NCBI RefSeq assembly: GCF_001412535.1
Contig: NZ_CP011774.1
Coordinates: forward strand, 3,219,501 to 3,283,500
Reading direction: 5' to 3'
Source: Limnohabitans sp. 63ED37-2
GTDB taxonomy: Bacteria; Pseudomonadota; Gammaproteobacteria; Burkholderiales; Burkholderiaceae_C
Length of the DNA: 64,000 nucleotides
Shown here: piece by piece, positions 57,018-64,000 of the stretch
Layout of the letters: each line of letters begins with the position of its first letter
Position numbering within the stretch: position 1 is the first letter of the stretch
Notes under the pieces: generated by a model
What the model saw: only the letters and a program-made list of their open reading frames with translations
Database searches by the model: none
What the model was told of the DNA's origin: nothing
Program-made: the position numbers and the translations under genes

Positions 57018-58172
57018 CTACAACAAATCAGGTAGCTGGTTAATTTTGTAGCCTAGAGATGCCAAGATATTTTTGGTTACCCCAGGGCTGACGTTGTCAC
57101 GATTACCCGGCACGATGAGCGTGGGGCTTCCAGATTTTTTCAATTTTATATGGGACCCTTTTCCGCCAGGGGTCACGTTGTAGCCGTGCTTACCACAGAC
57201 CTTAATGATTTCGTCACTTGAGCATGTTCTGAGTGGTGTAGCTGTAACTGGAACAACAGACCTTTTGGAGCGTGGAACGATTGTCCATATGTCGCTATTT
57301 ATGTTGAGGAAGGCATGATTAATTCGCGGAGCCATATTCCAATATAGCTGATGGTGCGTTGGGTTTTGAAGACCTTCTAGTACTTTTGAAAAAAGTTGAT
57401 GTTGGCCATTTTCAAAATTCTTTTTAGTAAGGTATTGGGGTGCTAAGCGATATCCTGGTGGATTTCTCGGAAACGATTTTTGCAAGTATGACTGTGCCGC
57501 CTTTTTCAATGAATCTGAGACCCACAAAGACTCACCAACATCTCTGTACATAAAAGCATTCGCTAATGCCTCTTCTAACTGAAGGTCAGTTCCTGCGGCA
57601 ACTTTGTAAACATTGTTGAAGTACGGCAAGTATGAAGAGCGTCTTTGAACGGCATGAAGTCGAAGTCCAAGGCATTCAGTCTTATGGTGATACAACTCGT
57701 GGTGATAAAAAACAGAGAAAGCTGTACGAAGCAGTCCTTTCGTAAAGATGGTGCGTTGCGAAGAATTAAGTGACGCTCCAACAATTCCGGTTTCGATATA
57801 GATCTTTTTTGCTAATCGTTTTAGGCATTCCTCTTTGATGAAGATGCCCCAGTCGTAGCCATGGAAGTGAATCGGTTGGTACCAAGCGCAGACGTCCCAT
57901 TCTTCCGGTTTTGAGGCATCCTGATCAGATCCCTCTTCGAAAATTTCATATGGAGTCTCACTGTCAATCTCCCAGTCATCACCATAGATTTCCCAGTCGT
58001 TGTCAGGACTTCTGTCTTGTGGCTTGCTGTTTGGGAAGAGCCTGCCCCAATCTACTTGTCTAATTTCGTAGCGATCATGATCAATTTCTTTGTGCCATGG
58101 TGACTGCCCCAACTCAAGACTATTGTCAGCATCAAGCACACTGATGATTTCATCTATTCTGTTCATGTTCAT
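57018..58172 (-). CDS. Fusion of IrrE/ImmA-like HExxH domain and HicA-like domain
   Basis: 384 residues. N-terminal third is acidic with no match. The middle has HELYH at 158-162 (HExxH zinc site) and LEEALANAF at 199-207, the E-x-x-A-N pattern of ImmA/IrrE (COG2856) metallopeptidases. Residues about 318-378 (EIIKVCGKHGYNVTPGGKGS, then HIKLKK and LIVPGNRDNVSPGVTKNILA) resemble HicA mRNA interferases, with the catalytic-type His at 341 in KGSH. No HicB gene is next to it. Position between integrase and att site suggests island cargo, possibly toxin or defence. Confidence 0.65.
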   Translation of the reverse strand: MNMNRIDEIISVLDADNSLELGQSPWHKEIDHDRYEIRQVDWGRLFPNSKPQDRSPDNDWEIYGDDWEIDSETPYEIFEEGSDQDASKPEEWDVCAWYQPIHFHGYDWGIFIKEECLKRLAKKIYIETGIVGASLNSSQRTIFTKGLLRTAFSVFYHHELYHHKTECLGLRLHAVQRRSSYLPYFNNVYKVAAGTDLQLEEALANAFMYRDVGESLWVSDSLKKAAQSYLQKSFPRNPPGYRLAPQYLTKKNFENGQHQLFSKVLEGLQNPTHHQLYWNMAPRINHAFLNINSDIWTIVPRSKRSVVPVTATPLRTCSSDEIIKVCGKHGYNVTPGGKGSHIKLKKSGSPTLIVPGNRDNVSPGVTKNILASLGYKINQLPDLL

Positions 58173-58601
58173 TCCGTTTTTATATAGGTCAATCTCAGGG
58201 CAGGCAATAAGCGGCTATCAACCAGCGAGCTTTGTTGAAATATACAAGGGCTTGGACGGGCTGACTAAAGGGCACATCTTCGTCTAAGCTGAAGGCCCGC
58301 TTCGACCCAACTCATTCTTCTGGCTTGGCAACGGTCCAGAGCATAGCCGTCACTCAGCCTCCACTAAGCGTCAATTTTCTTTACGCTTTTGCGCCCACCC
58401 CTACTTCTAGCAGACAACCCCGGTCAACCTCAAGCCGGTGGCGCATCCCCACTCCGCACGGTGCTCAAAAAGTGTGCAACGGCTGTGCTAAGACGCTGGC
58501 ACAGCAAAACCGAAGCCCAAGTTAGGGTCTCCCGGTGAAGCACTTTTTTGGACACAGCAGGCATCCCCACGGAAAAGTCCTGCTACAATCTCTTGCTTAC
58601 C
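58173..58601. other. Gene-free right end of island 1
   Basis: About 430 bases with no supported gene. The last part carries TACAAT (near 58584), the promoter that the island supplies to the tRNA-Phe gene. Confidence 0.5.
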
Positions 58602-58677
<76 letters not shown>

Positions 58678-58682
58678 GTTCT

Positions 58683-58715
58683 ACACCGTAAGTGCGAAAG
58701 TGCTTACGGTGTTTT
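58683..58715 (+). terminator. Rho-independent terminator after tRNA-Phe
   Basis: ACACCGTAAG pairs with CTTACGGTGT around a 10-base loop, then TTTT. Confidence 0.85.
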
Positions 58716-58788
58716 ACTTTGTAGTGTTAGCGTAATACATATGCTGCCAACGCTGCCTCAACTTGCTACACGCAGAGAGGCTTGCTAA

Positions 58789-60081
58789 ATGCAGCAGCCA
58801 CCGCACTCCACCTTGTATTTAGAGGCAGAGCGACACGCGGATGGAAAAAAGTCTGCGTTTCAAAAAACCACCCTCCGCAGCACCCTCACAGCCCTCCACG
58901 CTGCTCAACCGCAGTCCATCTACTTGCGAGACGGCGAACTTGTCTTGTATCGACGCAGCCGCAGCCTGCTCTATCAATGTCGCTACCGTTTGGCTGACGG
59001 CAGTTGGGTAAGACAGACAACGGGTAAAGCAGCGTTAGAACACGCCATAGCCCGTGCTTGCGACATCTACGACGAAGCCAGATACAGACAAAGGTTGGGT
59101 TTAGCACACCGCACACACTCTGTCGCACAGATTGCTGCTGTTTGCTGTGCTGCGTTGCGGCAGCAGATTGACGGCAAAGGCAAGAAGACGGCGTTGAATG
59201 ACTACCTCAGCATAATTGAACGCTACTTCGTGCCTTACTTTGGTGAGCGGCAGTTGGAGACATTGACGCACACGGATGTGCGTGAGTTTGAGTTGTGGCG
59301 GGATAGGCAAATGACACGCAAGCCTAAAACCAGCACCCTCAACAATTTCACCAGTGCTTGGAGCAGGCTGGTTGCCACAGCCGTAGAGCAAGGCTACATA
59401 TCAGAGCGTGTGCCAGTGCCCAAACTCACAAGCAAGGGCGAGAAGGGTAAAACACGCCCAGCGTTTAGCAAGGAAGAGATAGAGCAGTTGTTGGAGTTTG
59501 TGGAAACTTGGCAGCACAAGGGCAAGTTTGCTGTGGAGCACGAAATCCGTCCCTTGCTGCGTGACTACATTGAGATGTTGCTTTACACGGGTATGCGGCA
59601 CGGCACAGAGGCAATGGGCATTAGGTGGCGGGACTTGGAGTGGCACACAAAAGATGGTGTGCGTTATCTGCGTGTATGGGTTGATGGAAAAACGGGCGGA
59701 CGCTGGCTCATTGCCAAGCACAAGGCAGTTGATGTCTTGCGTAGGCTACACGCACGACAGAAGGACATTGCCTCTGTGCCGTTTGAAGATGTGCTCACTA
59801 CACGAGTGCCGCACTTGCTGTTCCGCTTCAGTGATGGACATCAGCCGCATAGTTTGGTGGGAACTTTTAGAAAGTTGATGCGGGACAGCGGCTTGTTGGT
59901 GGATGGTGCAGGGCAAACGCGAACACTCTACAGCCTACGACACACCTACGCCACGCTGGCGTTGCTGGAGGGTGGGGCTGATATACACACGCTGAGCAAG
60001 CAGATGGGCAATAGTGCGGCAATGATTGAACGGCACTACAGCAAATTGACAGCGACAATGGCGGCGGATAGGTTGGCTTAA
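58789..60081 (+). CDS. Long tyrosine recombinase/integrase of island 2
   Basis: 430 residues, collinear with the island-1 integrase. Catalytic Arg270 (TGMRHGTE), Arg384-His385 in LYSLRHTYAT, nucleophile Tyr417 (ERHYSKLTATMAADRLA). The N-terminal arm-binding region (about 45-105) and core-binding domain (about 110-210) are present. It starts 111 bases after the tRNA 3' end, the usual place for a tRNA-targeting integrase. GAGAGG precedes the ATG. Confidence 0.93.
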   Translation: MQQPPHSTLYLEAERHADGKKSAFQKTTLRSTLTALHAAQPQSIYLRDGELVLYRRSRSLLYQCRYRLADGSWVRQTTGKAALEHAIARACDIYDEARYRQRLGLAHRTHSVAQIAAVCCAALRQQIDGKGKKTALNDYLSIIERYFVPYFGERQLETLTHTDVREFELWRDRQMTRKPKTSTLNNFTSAWSRLVATAVEQGYISERVPVPKLTSKGEKGKTRPAFSKEEIEQLLEFVETWQHKGKFAVEHEIRPLLRDYIEMLLYTGMRHGTEAMGIRWRDLEWHTKDGVRYLRVWVDGKTGGRWLIAKHKAVDVLRRLHARQKDIASVPFEDVLTTRVPHLLFRFSDGHQPHSLVGTFRKLMRDSGLLVDGAGQTRTLYSLRHTYATLALLEGGADIHTLSKQMGNSAAMIERHYSKLTATMAADRLA

Positions 60082-60136
60082 CAAATTTGTTGATTCTTTA
60101 TTTGAGATGTGTATGATTAAAGAGAATGGAGAATTT

Positions 60137-60388
60137 ATGAAATCATTTTTAAAAACAACTGTATTCGCTTCAATTGTTATTGTGGTGAGTGGCTGTGGTA
60201 CATCACCATCGTATCAACCTCAACCACAAAGACAACTCACACCATTAGAGGCCTGTTTAAATGAAGCAAAAAGAGCGGAAGCGAGATGTTCGTTGCCGCA
60301 CCTTTTTCAAAATAGACCGCAAGAAATTAGAGCGTGTGAAGATAGAGAGTTAATTCAGCAAGATAGATGTTATGCAAGATTTAAATGA
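60137..60388 (+). CDS. Small lipoprotein
   Basis: 83 residues from ATG 60137 (GGAG upstream); the frame from 60107 is longer. Signal peptide MKSFLKTTVFASIVIVVSGC with lipobox VSGC, then a Pro/Gln linker and a helical part with four Cys (ACLNEAKRAEARCSLPH, RACEDRELIQQDRCYARF), which could form two disulfides. Likely membrane-tethered in the periplasm. Overlaps the next ATG by four bases (ATGA). Confidence 0.75.
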   Translation: MKSFLKTTVFASIVIVVSGCGTSPSYQPQPQRQLTPLEACLNEAKRAEARCSLPHLFQNRPQEIRACEDRELIQQDRCYARFK

Positions 60389-60600
60389 TTGAACATCTAA
60401 AATTAAAAGTTTTGTTAATAGCCTGCTGTTCTGCATCAGGACTGGCGTTGGCAAGTGCTGGGACATTAAGAAGTTGTGAAGGTATCAGCACCAGTGCTGG
60501 CTACAAGTATGTGGGAACATACTGTGTAGATTACGAATGTAAATTTGTAGTGAGAAAAATATTCAACGAATATTGCCCGTATCTTTTGCCCAATGAATGA
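60385..60600 (+). CDS. Small Cys-rich exported protein
   Basis: 71 residues overlapping the lipoprotein gene. N-terminal hydrophobic signal (LKLKVLLIACCSASGLALASA), mature part of about 45 residues with four Cys (SCEGIST, TYCVDYECKFV, EYCPYLL). No family recognised. Coupling to the lipoprotein gene suggests they act together in the periplasm. Confidence 0.6.
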   Translation: MIEHLKLKVLLIACCSASGLALASAGTLRSCEGISTSAGYKYVGTYCVDYECKFVVRKIFNEYCPYLLPNE

Positions 60601-60614
60601 AGGATAAATGTTAA

Positions 60615-60875
60615 ATGAGCACACCACAACAACGACTTGAAGAAATAGCCAAAGAAAAAAAGGCACTTGCAGATGAAGAAGCACAGTTGCTGGCAGCGTC
60701 GAAAGATGCTGACTTGGAACTGGTGAAGAAGTTGTGCAAGCAGCACGGATTCACAGCAACACAACTGCGTGGATGCTTGGCAACTAAAGGCAAGAAAAAG
60801 CCTGCAGCAGCGGCTACGGAAAAGAAGCCAGCAGCAAAGAAGACTGCTGCGAAGAAAACAGCCAAATCCAAGTAA
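60615..60875 (+). CDS. Lys/Ala-rich small protein, probably DNA-binding
   Basis: 86 residues. N-terminal coiled coil (MSTPQQRLEEIAKEKKALAD), a middle segment VKKLCKQHGFTATQLRGCLA, and a histone H1-like tail rich in Lys-Ala-Ala repeats (TEKKPAAKKTAAKKTAKSK). The tail suggests nucleic-acid binding, perhaps silencing or regulating island genes. No exact family recognised; not a typical H-NS because its C-terminal core motif is missing. A terminator follows. Confidence 0.7.
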   Translation: MSTPQQRLEEIAKEKKALADEEAQLLAASKDADLELVKKLCKQHGFTATQLRGCLATKGKKKPAAAATEKKPAAKKTAAKKTAKSK

Positions 60876-60897
60876 TCTCAACTTGATGTAGCAAGAG

Positions 60898-60929
60898 CAG
60901 CGTGGGCTAACAACTCACGCTGTTTTTTT
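60898..60929 (+). terminator. Terminator hairpin directly before the next start codon
   Basis: CAGCGTG (60898-60904) pairs with CACGCTG (60916-60922), followed by seven T. The ATG of the next gene begins at 60930, immediately after the T run. Confidence 0.75.
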
Positions 60930-61541
60930 ATGCCAAAACTTGACGGAACACACATACTTGAGCGTTTGAAGAAACGCATTGAGCAACTGGAAGCGGGTGA
61001 TGAAATTGCTGACAAAGAAATCCGCAGTCTGCTCAACGATGCACAACGAGCGGAGTTGGACGGTGCTTGGGAACAGCAGCAGCAACTACGAAAGAACAAA
61101 AGAGCAAGAACAGAGCAAGAACAGCAAGCATTAGGATGGAAGAGCAAACGACAGGTGCGGATAGAAGTGCTGAAGGCTGCACTGAAAACTGCTTGGGATG
61201 GGATTGAAGCAGAGTTTGATCGGTTGAAAGATCAAGCAGAAATTCGCGGTGCCAAAATTTTCTTTGACACACTGACCCAAGCATTGAAAGATGGCAAGGA
61301 CAAGCAAGTTGCTGAGAAATTGGCAAACAATGCAATGACAAGAGCAGGCTTGCGGCGAATGGACGGACAGCAAGTTGGACAGCAAGGACTGACCAAGCGA
61401 GACAGAGAGATTAGGGCAATGGAAGATGCGTTGCTTGAAAAGGCAGTGAGTGAAATGGACGACTACGAGCGTGAGCAGTATGAGTTAGGGCAAGAGCACG
61501 AAAAGGCACTGCGTGAAAGAAGCAAAAAACTTGGTAGGTAG
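60930..61541 (+). CDS. Hypothetical charged coiled-coil protein
   Basis: 203 residues, highly charged and helical (ILERLKKRIEQLEAGDEIAD, EKAVSEMDDYEREQYELGQE), with a Gln-rich stretch (GAWEQQQQLRKNKRARTEQE). No signal, no family. The ATG abuts a terminator T run and has no Shine-Dalgarno, so either expression is unusual or the true start is further in. No in-frame Met lies close enough to decide. Confidence 0.6.
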   Translation: MPKLDGTHILERLKKRIEQLEAGDEIADKEIRSLLNDAQRAELDGAWEQQQQLRKNKRARTEQEQQALGWKSKRQVRIEVLKAALKTAWDGIEAEFDRLKDQAEIRGAKIFFDTLTQALKDGKDKQVAEKLANNAMTRAGLRRMDGQQVGQQGLTKRDREIRAMEDALLEKAVSEMDDYEREQYELGQEHEKALRERSKKLGR

Positions 61542-61605
61542 GCTGGAAGGCAGGTGAATAGTGGCTTTGCGGGGTTTGGGCAGAGTTAAAGGGTATGGTT
61601 TATTG

Positions 61606-61658
61606 AAAAGCAGGGTTTTTGCCAGTGCAAGTTTGGTGCTGTGAAAAACCCTGCTTTT
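61606..61658 (+). terminator. 15-bp perfect inverted repeat with flanking A/T runs
   Basis: AAAAGCAGGGTTTTT (61606-61620) and AAAAACCCTGCTTTT (61644-61658), 23-base loop, outer GGTTTA/TAAACC pairing extends it. It fits a bidirectional terminator after the coiled-coil gene; it could also be a recombination or regulatory site upstream of the next gene. Confidence 0.6.
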
Positions 61659-61698
61659 TGCTAAACCCTATGTGTTTAGCGTAGCAAATGGAGCATCG

Positions 61699-62367
61699 AT
61701 GGCAACAGCAGCGAAAACAACCAAGCAAATAATCCAAGCATACAAAGCAGTGCGACAGGTTGAAGCACTGACGCAAGCGAAGTTGGATGCACTGCTGGAA
61801 ACAAACACACTCTACAAGTTGTTCGAGCCAGACACACGACATCCTTACTATGTGTTGGCAGATGCTGGGAAAAATACACTTGCTGCTTTTGAATCGGCAA
61901 TTGCTGGCGTGCTTGATTGGAAGATTGGAAGTTCAACTATTGGTGAAGAACTGGACAAAGTGAAGGCAAGGCAGATAGTGAATGAAGAAGCGGAAGATGC
62001 AGACTTGGATGCATTGCGACTCATACAGCCAGTTGCAATGACTGAAGAGCAAGTGGCAGATAAATTGATAACCGCTTACTACGCTGCTTGTTCGGTTTGG
62101 ATTAAAGCAAAAGACAGCGTGGTCAATGCTGAATTGTCAGATTTGTTTGGGAAGAAAAATGCTGAGCGGCATAAAGAGACACCTGCTGTAAAACTGACAA
62201 AAGAAGCAAACGCAGCGATTCGTAATATTATGAAATCCACTCAGCAAATGAGAGACTATGGAAATGGCACCAACACACTTCGACGAGAACTTGAAAAGAA
62301 GCAAGTGATGCGTGGATTGAGTGGTCAAGGCATAGATGCTGCAATTAAACTGATGTTGAAACCGTAA
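61699..62367 (+). CDS. Hypothetical protein
   Basis: 222 residues from ATG 61699 (GGAG six bases upstream); an earlier in-frame ATG at 61672 is less well placed. Begins MATAAKTTKQIIQAYKAVRQ, mostly helical, no membrane segment, no family recognised. The C-terminus GLSGQGIDAAIKLMLKP follows a basic stretch (NTLRRELEKKQVMR). It ends at the base before the stop of the convergent recombinase gene. Confidence 0.6.
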   Translation: MATAAKTTKQIIQAYKAVRQVEALTQAKLDALLETNTLYKLFEPDTRHPYYVLADAGKNTLAAFESAIAGVLDWKIGSSTIGEELDKVKARQIVNEEAEDADLDALRLIQPVAMTEEQVADKLITAYYAACSVWIKAKDSVVNAELSDLFGKKNAERHKETPAVKLTKEANAAIRNIMKSTQQMRDYGNGTNTLRRELEKKQVMRGLSGQGIDAAIKLMLKP

Positions 62368-62940
62368 TCAGACCAACTCCACGGCCTTGCGAAGAACATC
62401 ATCTGCAGTCGTCACATACCTCATCGTTGTTTTTATGTCGCGATGACCGGCTAATTTTGCTAAAACAAATACAGAGATTCCTTGCGAGGCCAAAGAGGAC
62501 AGAAAAGTTTTTCTTCCGCTGTGCGAACTGGCGTTGCTAACACCAGCCTTGCGATACAACCAGTAAAAGTGCTGGGCGAGTGTGTTGGGTGAAAAACTGC
62601 AGCGTGGTCCGCGATGTGTGGGGAACAATGGCAACGCTGGGTCTTTGTTGGTGCGTGTAGCAATGTAGTCTGCCAACTCTTGCTGCAAACGGCTGTTGAT
62701 GTAGATAGTGCGAGCGTGATTGTGTTTGACACGATGAGCAGCAAGAAAGACCTCGCCACGCACACAACCCGTGCTGTCCAACACATCACCAAGTGTCAGC
62801 CCAGCAACTTCGCTGACACGCAAGCCTGCTGCAACCGTCATCATCAGCATTGCTCTGTTGCGTTGTGCGTAGGGTTGAGTTGCTGTGTAAGTGAGCACTC
62901 GATCAAGTTCTGCGGGTGTAAGTGATTTTGCTGTTGCCAT
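62368..62940 (-). CDS. Short, single-domain tyrosine recombinase of island 2
   Basis: 190 residues from ATG 62940 (GGAG upstream on the minus strand); the frame from 62952 adds four residues. Catalytic Arg41, His140, Arg143, His166 and Tyr175 are at the same positions as in the island-1 short recombinase, showing gap-free homology over about 180 residues. No core-binding domain. Both islands thus carry the same long/short pair. Confidence 0.88.
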   Translation of the reverse strand: MATAKSLTPAELDRVLTYTATQPYAQRNRAMLMMTVAAGLRVSEVAGLTLGDVLDSTGCVRGEVFLAAHRVKHNHARTIYINSRLQQELADYIATRTNKDPALPLFPTHRGPRCSFSPNTLAQHFYWLYRKAGVSNASSHSGRKTFLSSLASQGISVFVLAKLAGHRDIKTTMRYVTTADDVLRKAVELV

Positions 62941-62950
62941 ATGTTGCTCC

Positions 62951-62979
62951 AAATAATGTGCGTGAAATAAGTGTGCGTT
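62951..62979 (-). repeat. Tandem near-repeats upstream of the short recombinase
   Basis: AAATAATGTGCGTG (62951-62964) is followed directly by AAATAAGTGTGCGTT (62965-62979). On the minus strand each contains ACGCACA, a heptamer also present in the palindrome upstream of the island-1 homologue. Likely binding sites for the recombinase or a regulator. Confidence 0.55.
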
Positions 62980-64000
62980 CTTATCGGTGTTGAGAACAAG
63001 AGAAACCCGATGCTTTGGCGGGTTGATAGTGATCTGTTCTAAAACAAGAGGTTGCGTTGCCGTCCAAGTAGTTTGTGTATTCTGTTATCTCTCAAGTATT
63101 TACGCTGCAGCGTGGGCAGTGAGCAACGAAACGAGCAAGAACGCATAAAAAGCCCTACAACGGCGTTTTGACCGCCGCCAGCATCGCAGCGAGCAAGGAC
63201 GAAAAAATCACTGCGTGTAGGGCTGATTTGAGGTGCTGCTGCGTGTTTTTGCCCGAAAGTAAGTTGTTGCCACAAAAAATCTGCTGCGTAATTTCTGCGT
63301 GGTTGCGAGATCTCGGGTGTTGGTGATTTGCTCTAACACGGGTGTTGGACAAGAGTGTGGTCATACTTTCGTTTGACCGATGTTTTGCTGACAGATGAAA
63401 CAAGGGTGTAGAGCGAACTGGCGTTCGCTGTGCTGTCGTAATGCTCAGGTCGCTTCGCTCTGTCGCATTACTCAGCACCACTTGCTTCGCGTTCGGTATT
63501 TGGTATTGACTGGTTTGGGAAAGTTTTGAGCAAACGACGGCTATGTCATCGCAAGATGAACAGAAGCCGCCGTGTCGTTCTGGTCAGTGCAAAGCCCATC
63601 GCAGGACGAGATTGAAAGAGTTTGACGCAAGACGAATGTATTGGAACTTGCAAACTGCTTCTGCATTGATTTGCATTGCAGCAACTCTGCGGCTCACTCA
63701 GTGCAACAAGCCTTCAATCCAACCTGTTGCGAGTGCGGGGTCATTAGCCGTCATATTACAACCCGCGTTTTTTCCCTTTGTTAGAGCAGTGGAGTATCTG
63801 CTGTAGTAGTGCCTGAATGTTTAGTGTTGTGCCTGTGCCAAATGTCGGTGCTGTTTGAATAGTTGCCTGTTGATTTTGCTGCTGATGTTAAGAATGGGAT
63901 TGGCTGCTGTGGGTTTGAGTTTAATTCTTGTGTTCTTGTGTGCCATTTGATGCTGAAATGTTTCCAGTGTCGTGCGTTGAGATTGGGTCAGTAGGTTGCT
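62980..64000. other. Gene-free stretch of island 2 at the window edge
   Basis: About 1 kb with no supported gene; open frames at 63039-63275, 63155-63481 and 63543-63806 lack ribosome binding sites and family likeness. An inverted repeat AGCCCTACA (63151-63159) / TGTAGGGCT (63216-63224) stands out and resembles a stretch at 48812-48842 in island 1. Confidence 0.45.

Larger units (their letters stand above)
45388..58601. mobile_element. Integrated genomic island 1 at tRNA-Phe (13.2 kb)
   Basis: Bounded by the 38-bp tRNA-Phe repeats. It contains two tyrosine recombinases, two IS30-family copies, and accessory genes with a more A+T-rich composition than the flanking core. No conjugation, replication or phage structural genes are visible, so it would need help to transfer. 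Confidence 0.85.
58716..64000. mobile_element. Integrated genomic island 2, incomplete at the right edge
   Basis: Begins directly after tRNA-Phe with an integrase and extends past the window. Low G+C compared with the core, many A-rich codons, related recombinases to island 1. No right-hand tRNA repeat was found before 64000. Confidence 0.7.

Noticed and set aside
45388..58601. Prophage or conjugative element in island 1
   Set aside because: No capsid, tail, terminase, relaxase or type IV secretion gene is visible.
63543..63806. 87-codon frame near the right edge
   Set aside because: No ribosome binding site or coding-type composition; the region looks non-coding.

Overview
The window is a chromosomal segment of a betaproteobacterium, most likely Burkholderiales and probably Comamonadaceae (Limnohabitans/Rhodoferax-like). 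Evidence is the Bug-type solute-binding protein, the order tRNA-Tyr/Gly/Thr-tuf-tRNA-Trp-secE-nusG-rplKAJL-rpoBC, and the rsmB-DUF4390-ntrY/ntrX-like cluster. This placement comes from gene content and order only; no search was run.

Layout. 1-5856: a truncated Bug-family gene, OmpA-like and OmpW-like outer-membrane proteins, ubiA, proC (minus) and glpK. 6127-14840: spc and alpha ribosomal-protein operons from rplN to rplQ, with secY, rpmJ and rpoA but no infA. Initiator tRNA and a strong terminator follow. 15043-17449 (minus): thiL-pgpA-pncC, and apaG divergent from rpe. 17479-25684: rpe-gph, then a tryptophan cluster trpE-trpG-(ltaE-lysE-like)-trpD-trpC-ung, preceded by a previously unmarked 31-codon leader peptide with a Trp-Pro-Trp motif. 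25702-39625: tRNA-Tyr, Gly, Thr, tuf, tRNA-Trp, secE-nusG, rplK-A-J-L and rpoB-rpoC, closed by a terminator. 39656-45231: LemA-like protein, rsmB, DUF4390 protein, and an NtrY-like kinase with its response regulator.

From 45350 the chromosome is interrupted by accessory DNA at a tRNA-Phe gene. The displaced 5' half of the tRNA lies at 45350-45387. A complete, mosaic tRNA-Phe lies at 58602-58677. The 13.2 kb between them (island 1) is visibly more A+T-rich. It holds a MerR-like regulator operon with a metallophosphoesterase, a macro-domain protein, several hypothetical genes, two inverted near-identical 1060-bp IS30-family copies, a short and a long tyrosine recombinase, and an unusual protein combining an IrrE/ImmA-like HExxH domain with a HicA-like C-terminus. 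Island 2 begins directly after the tRNA (58789 to beyond 64000). It carries its own related long and short recombinases around a small cargo of lipoprotein, Cys-rich exported, Lys/Ala-rich and coiled-coil proteins.

Most promising for novelty: the paired long+short recombinases flanking cargo in both tandem islands, the HExxH-HicA fusion, palindromes that enclose the start codon and Shine-Dalgarno of two island-1 genes, the MerR-like operon with its palindromic promoter, and the Trp leader peptide.
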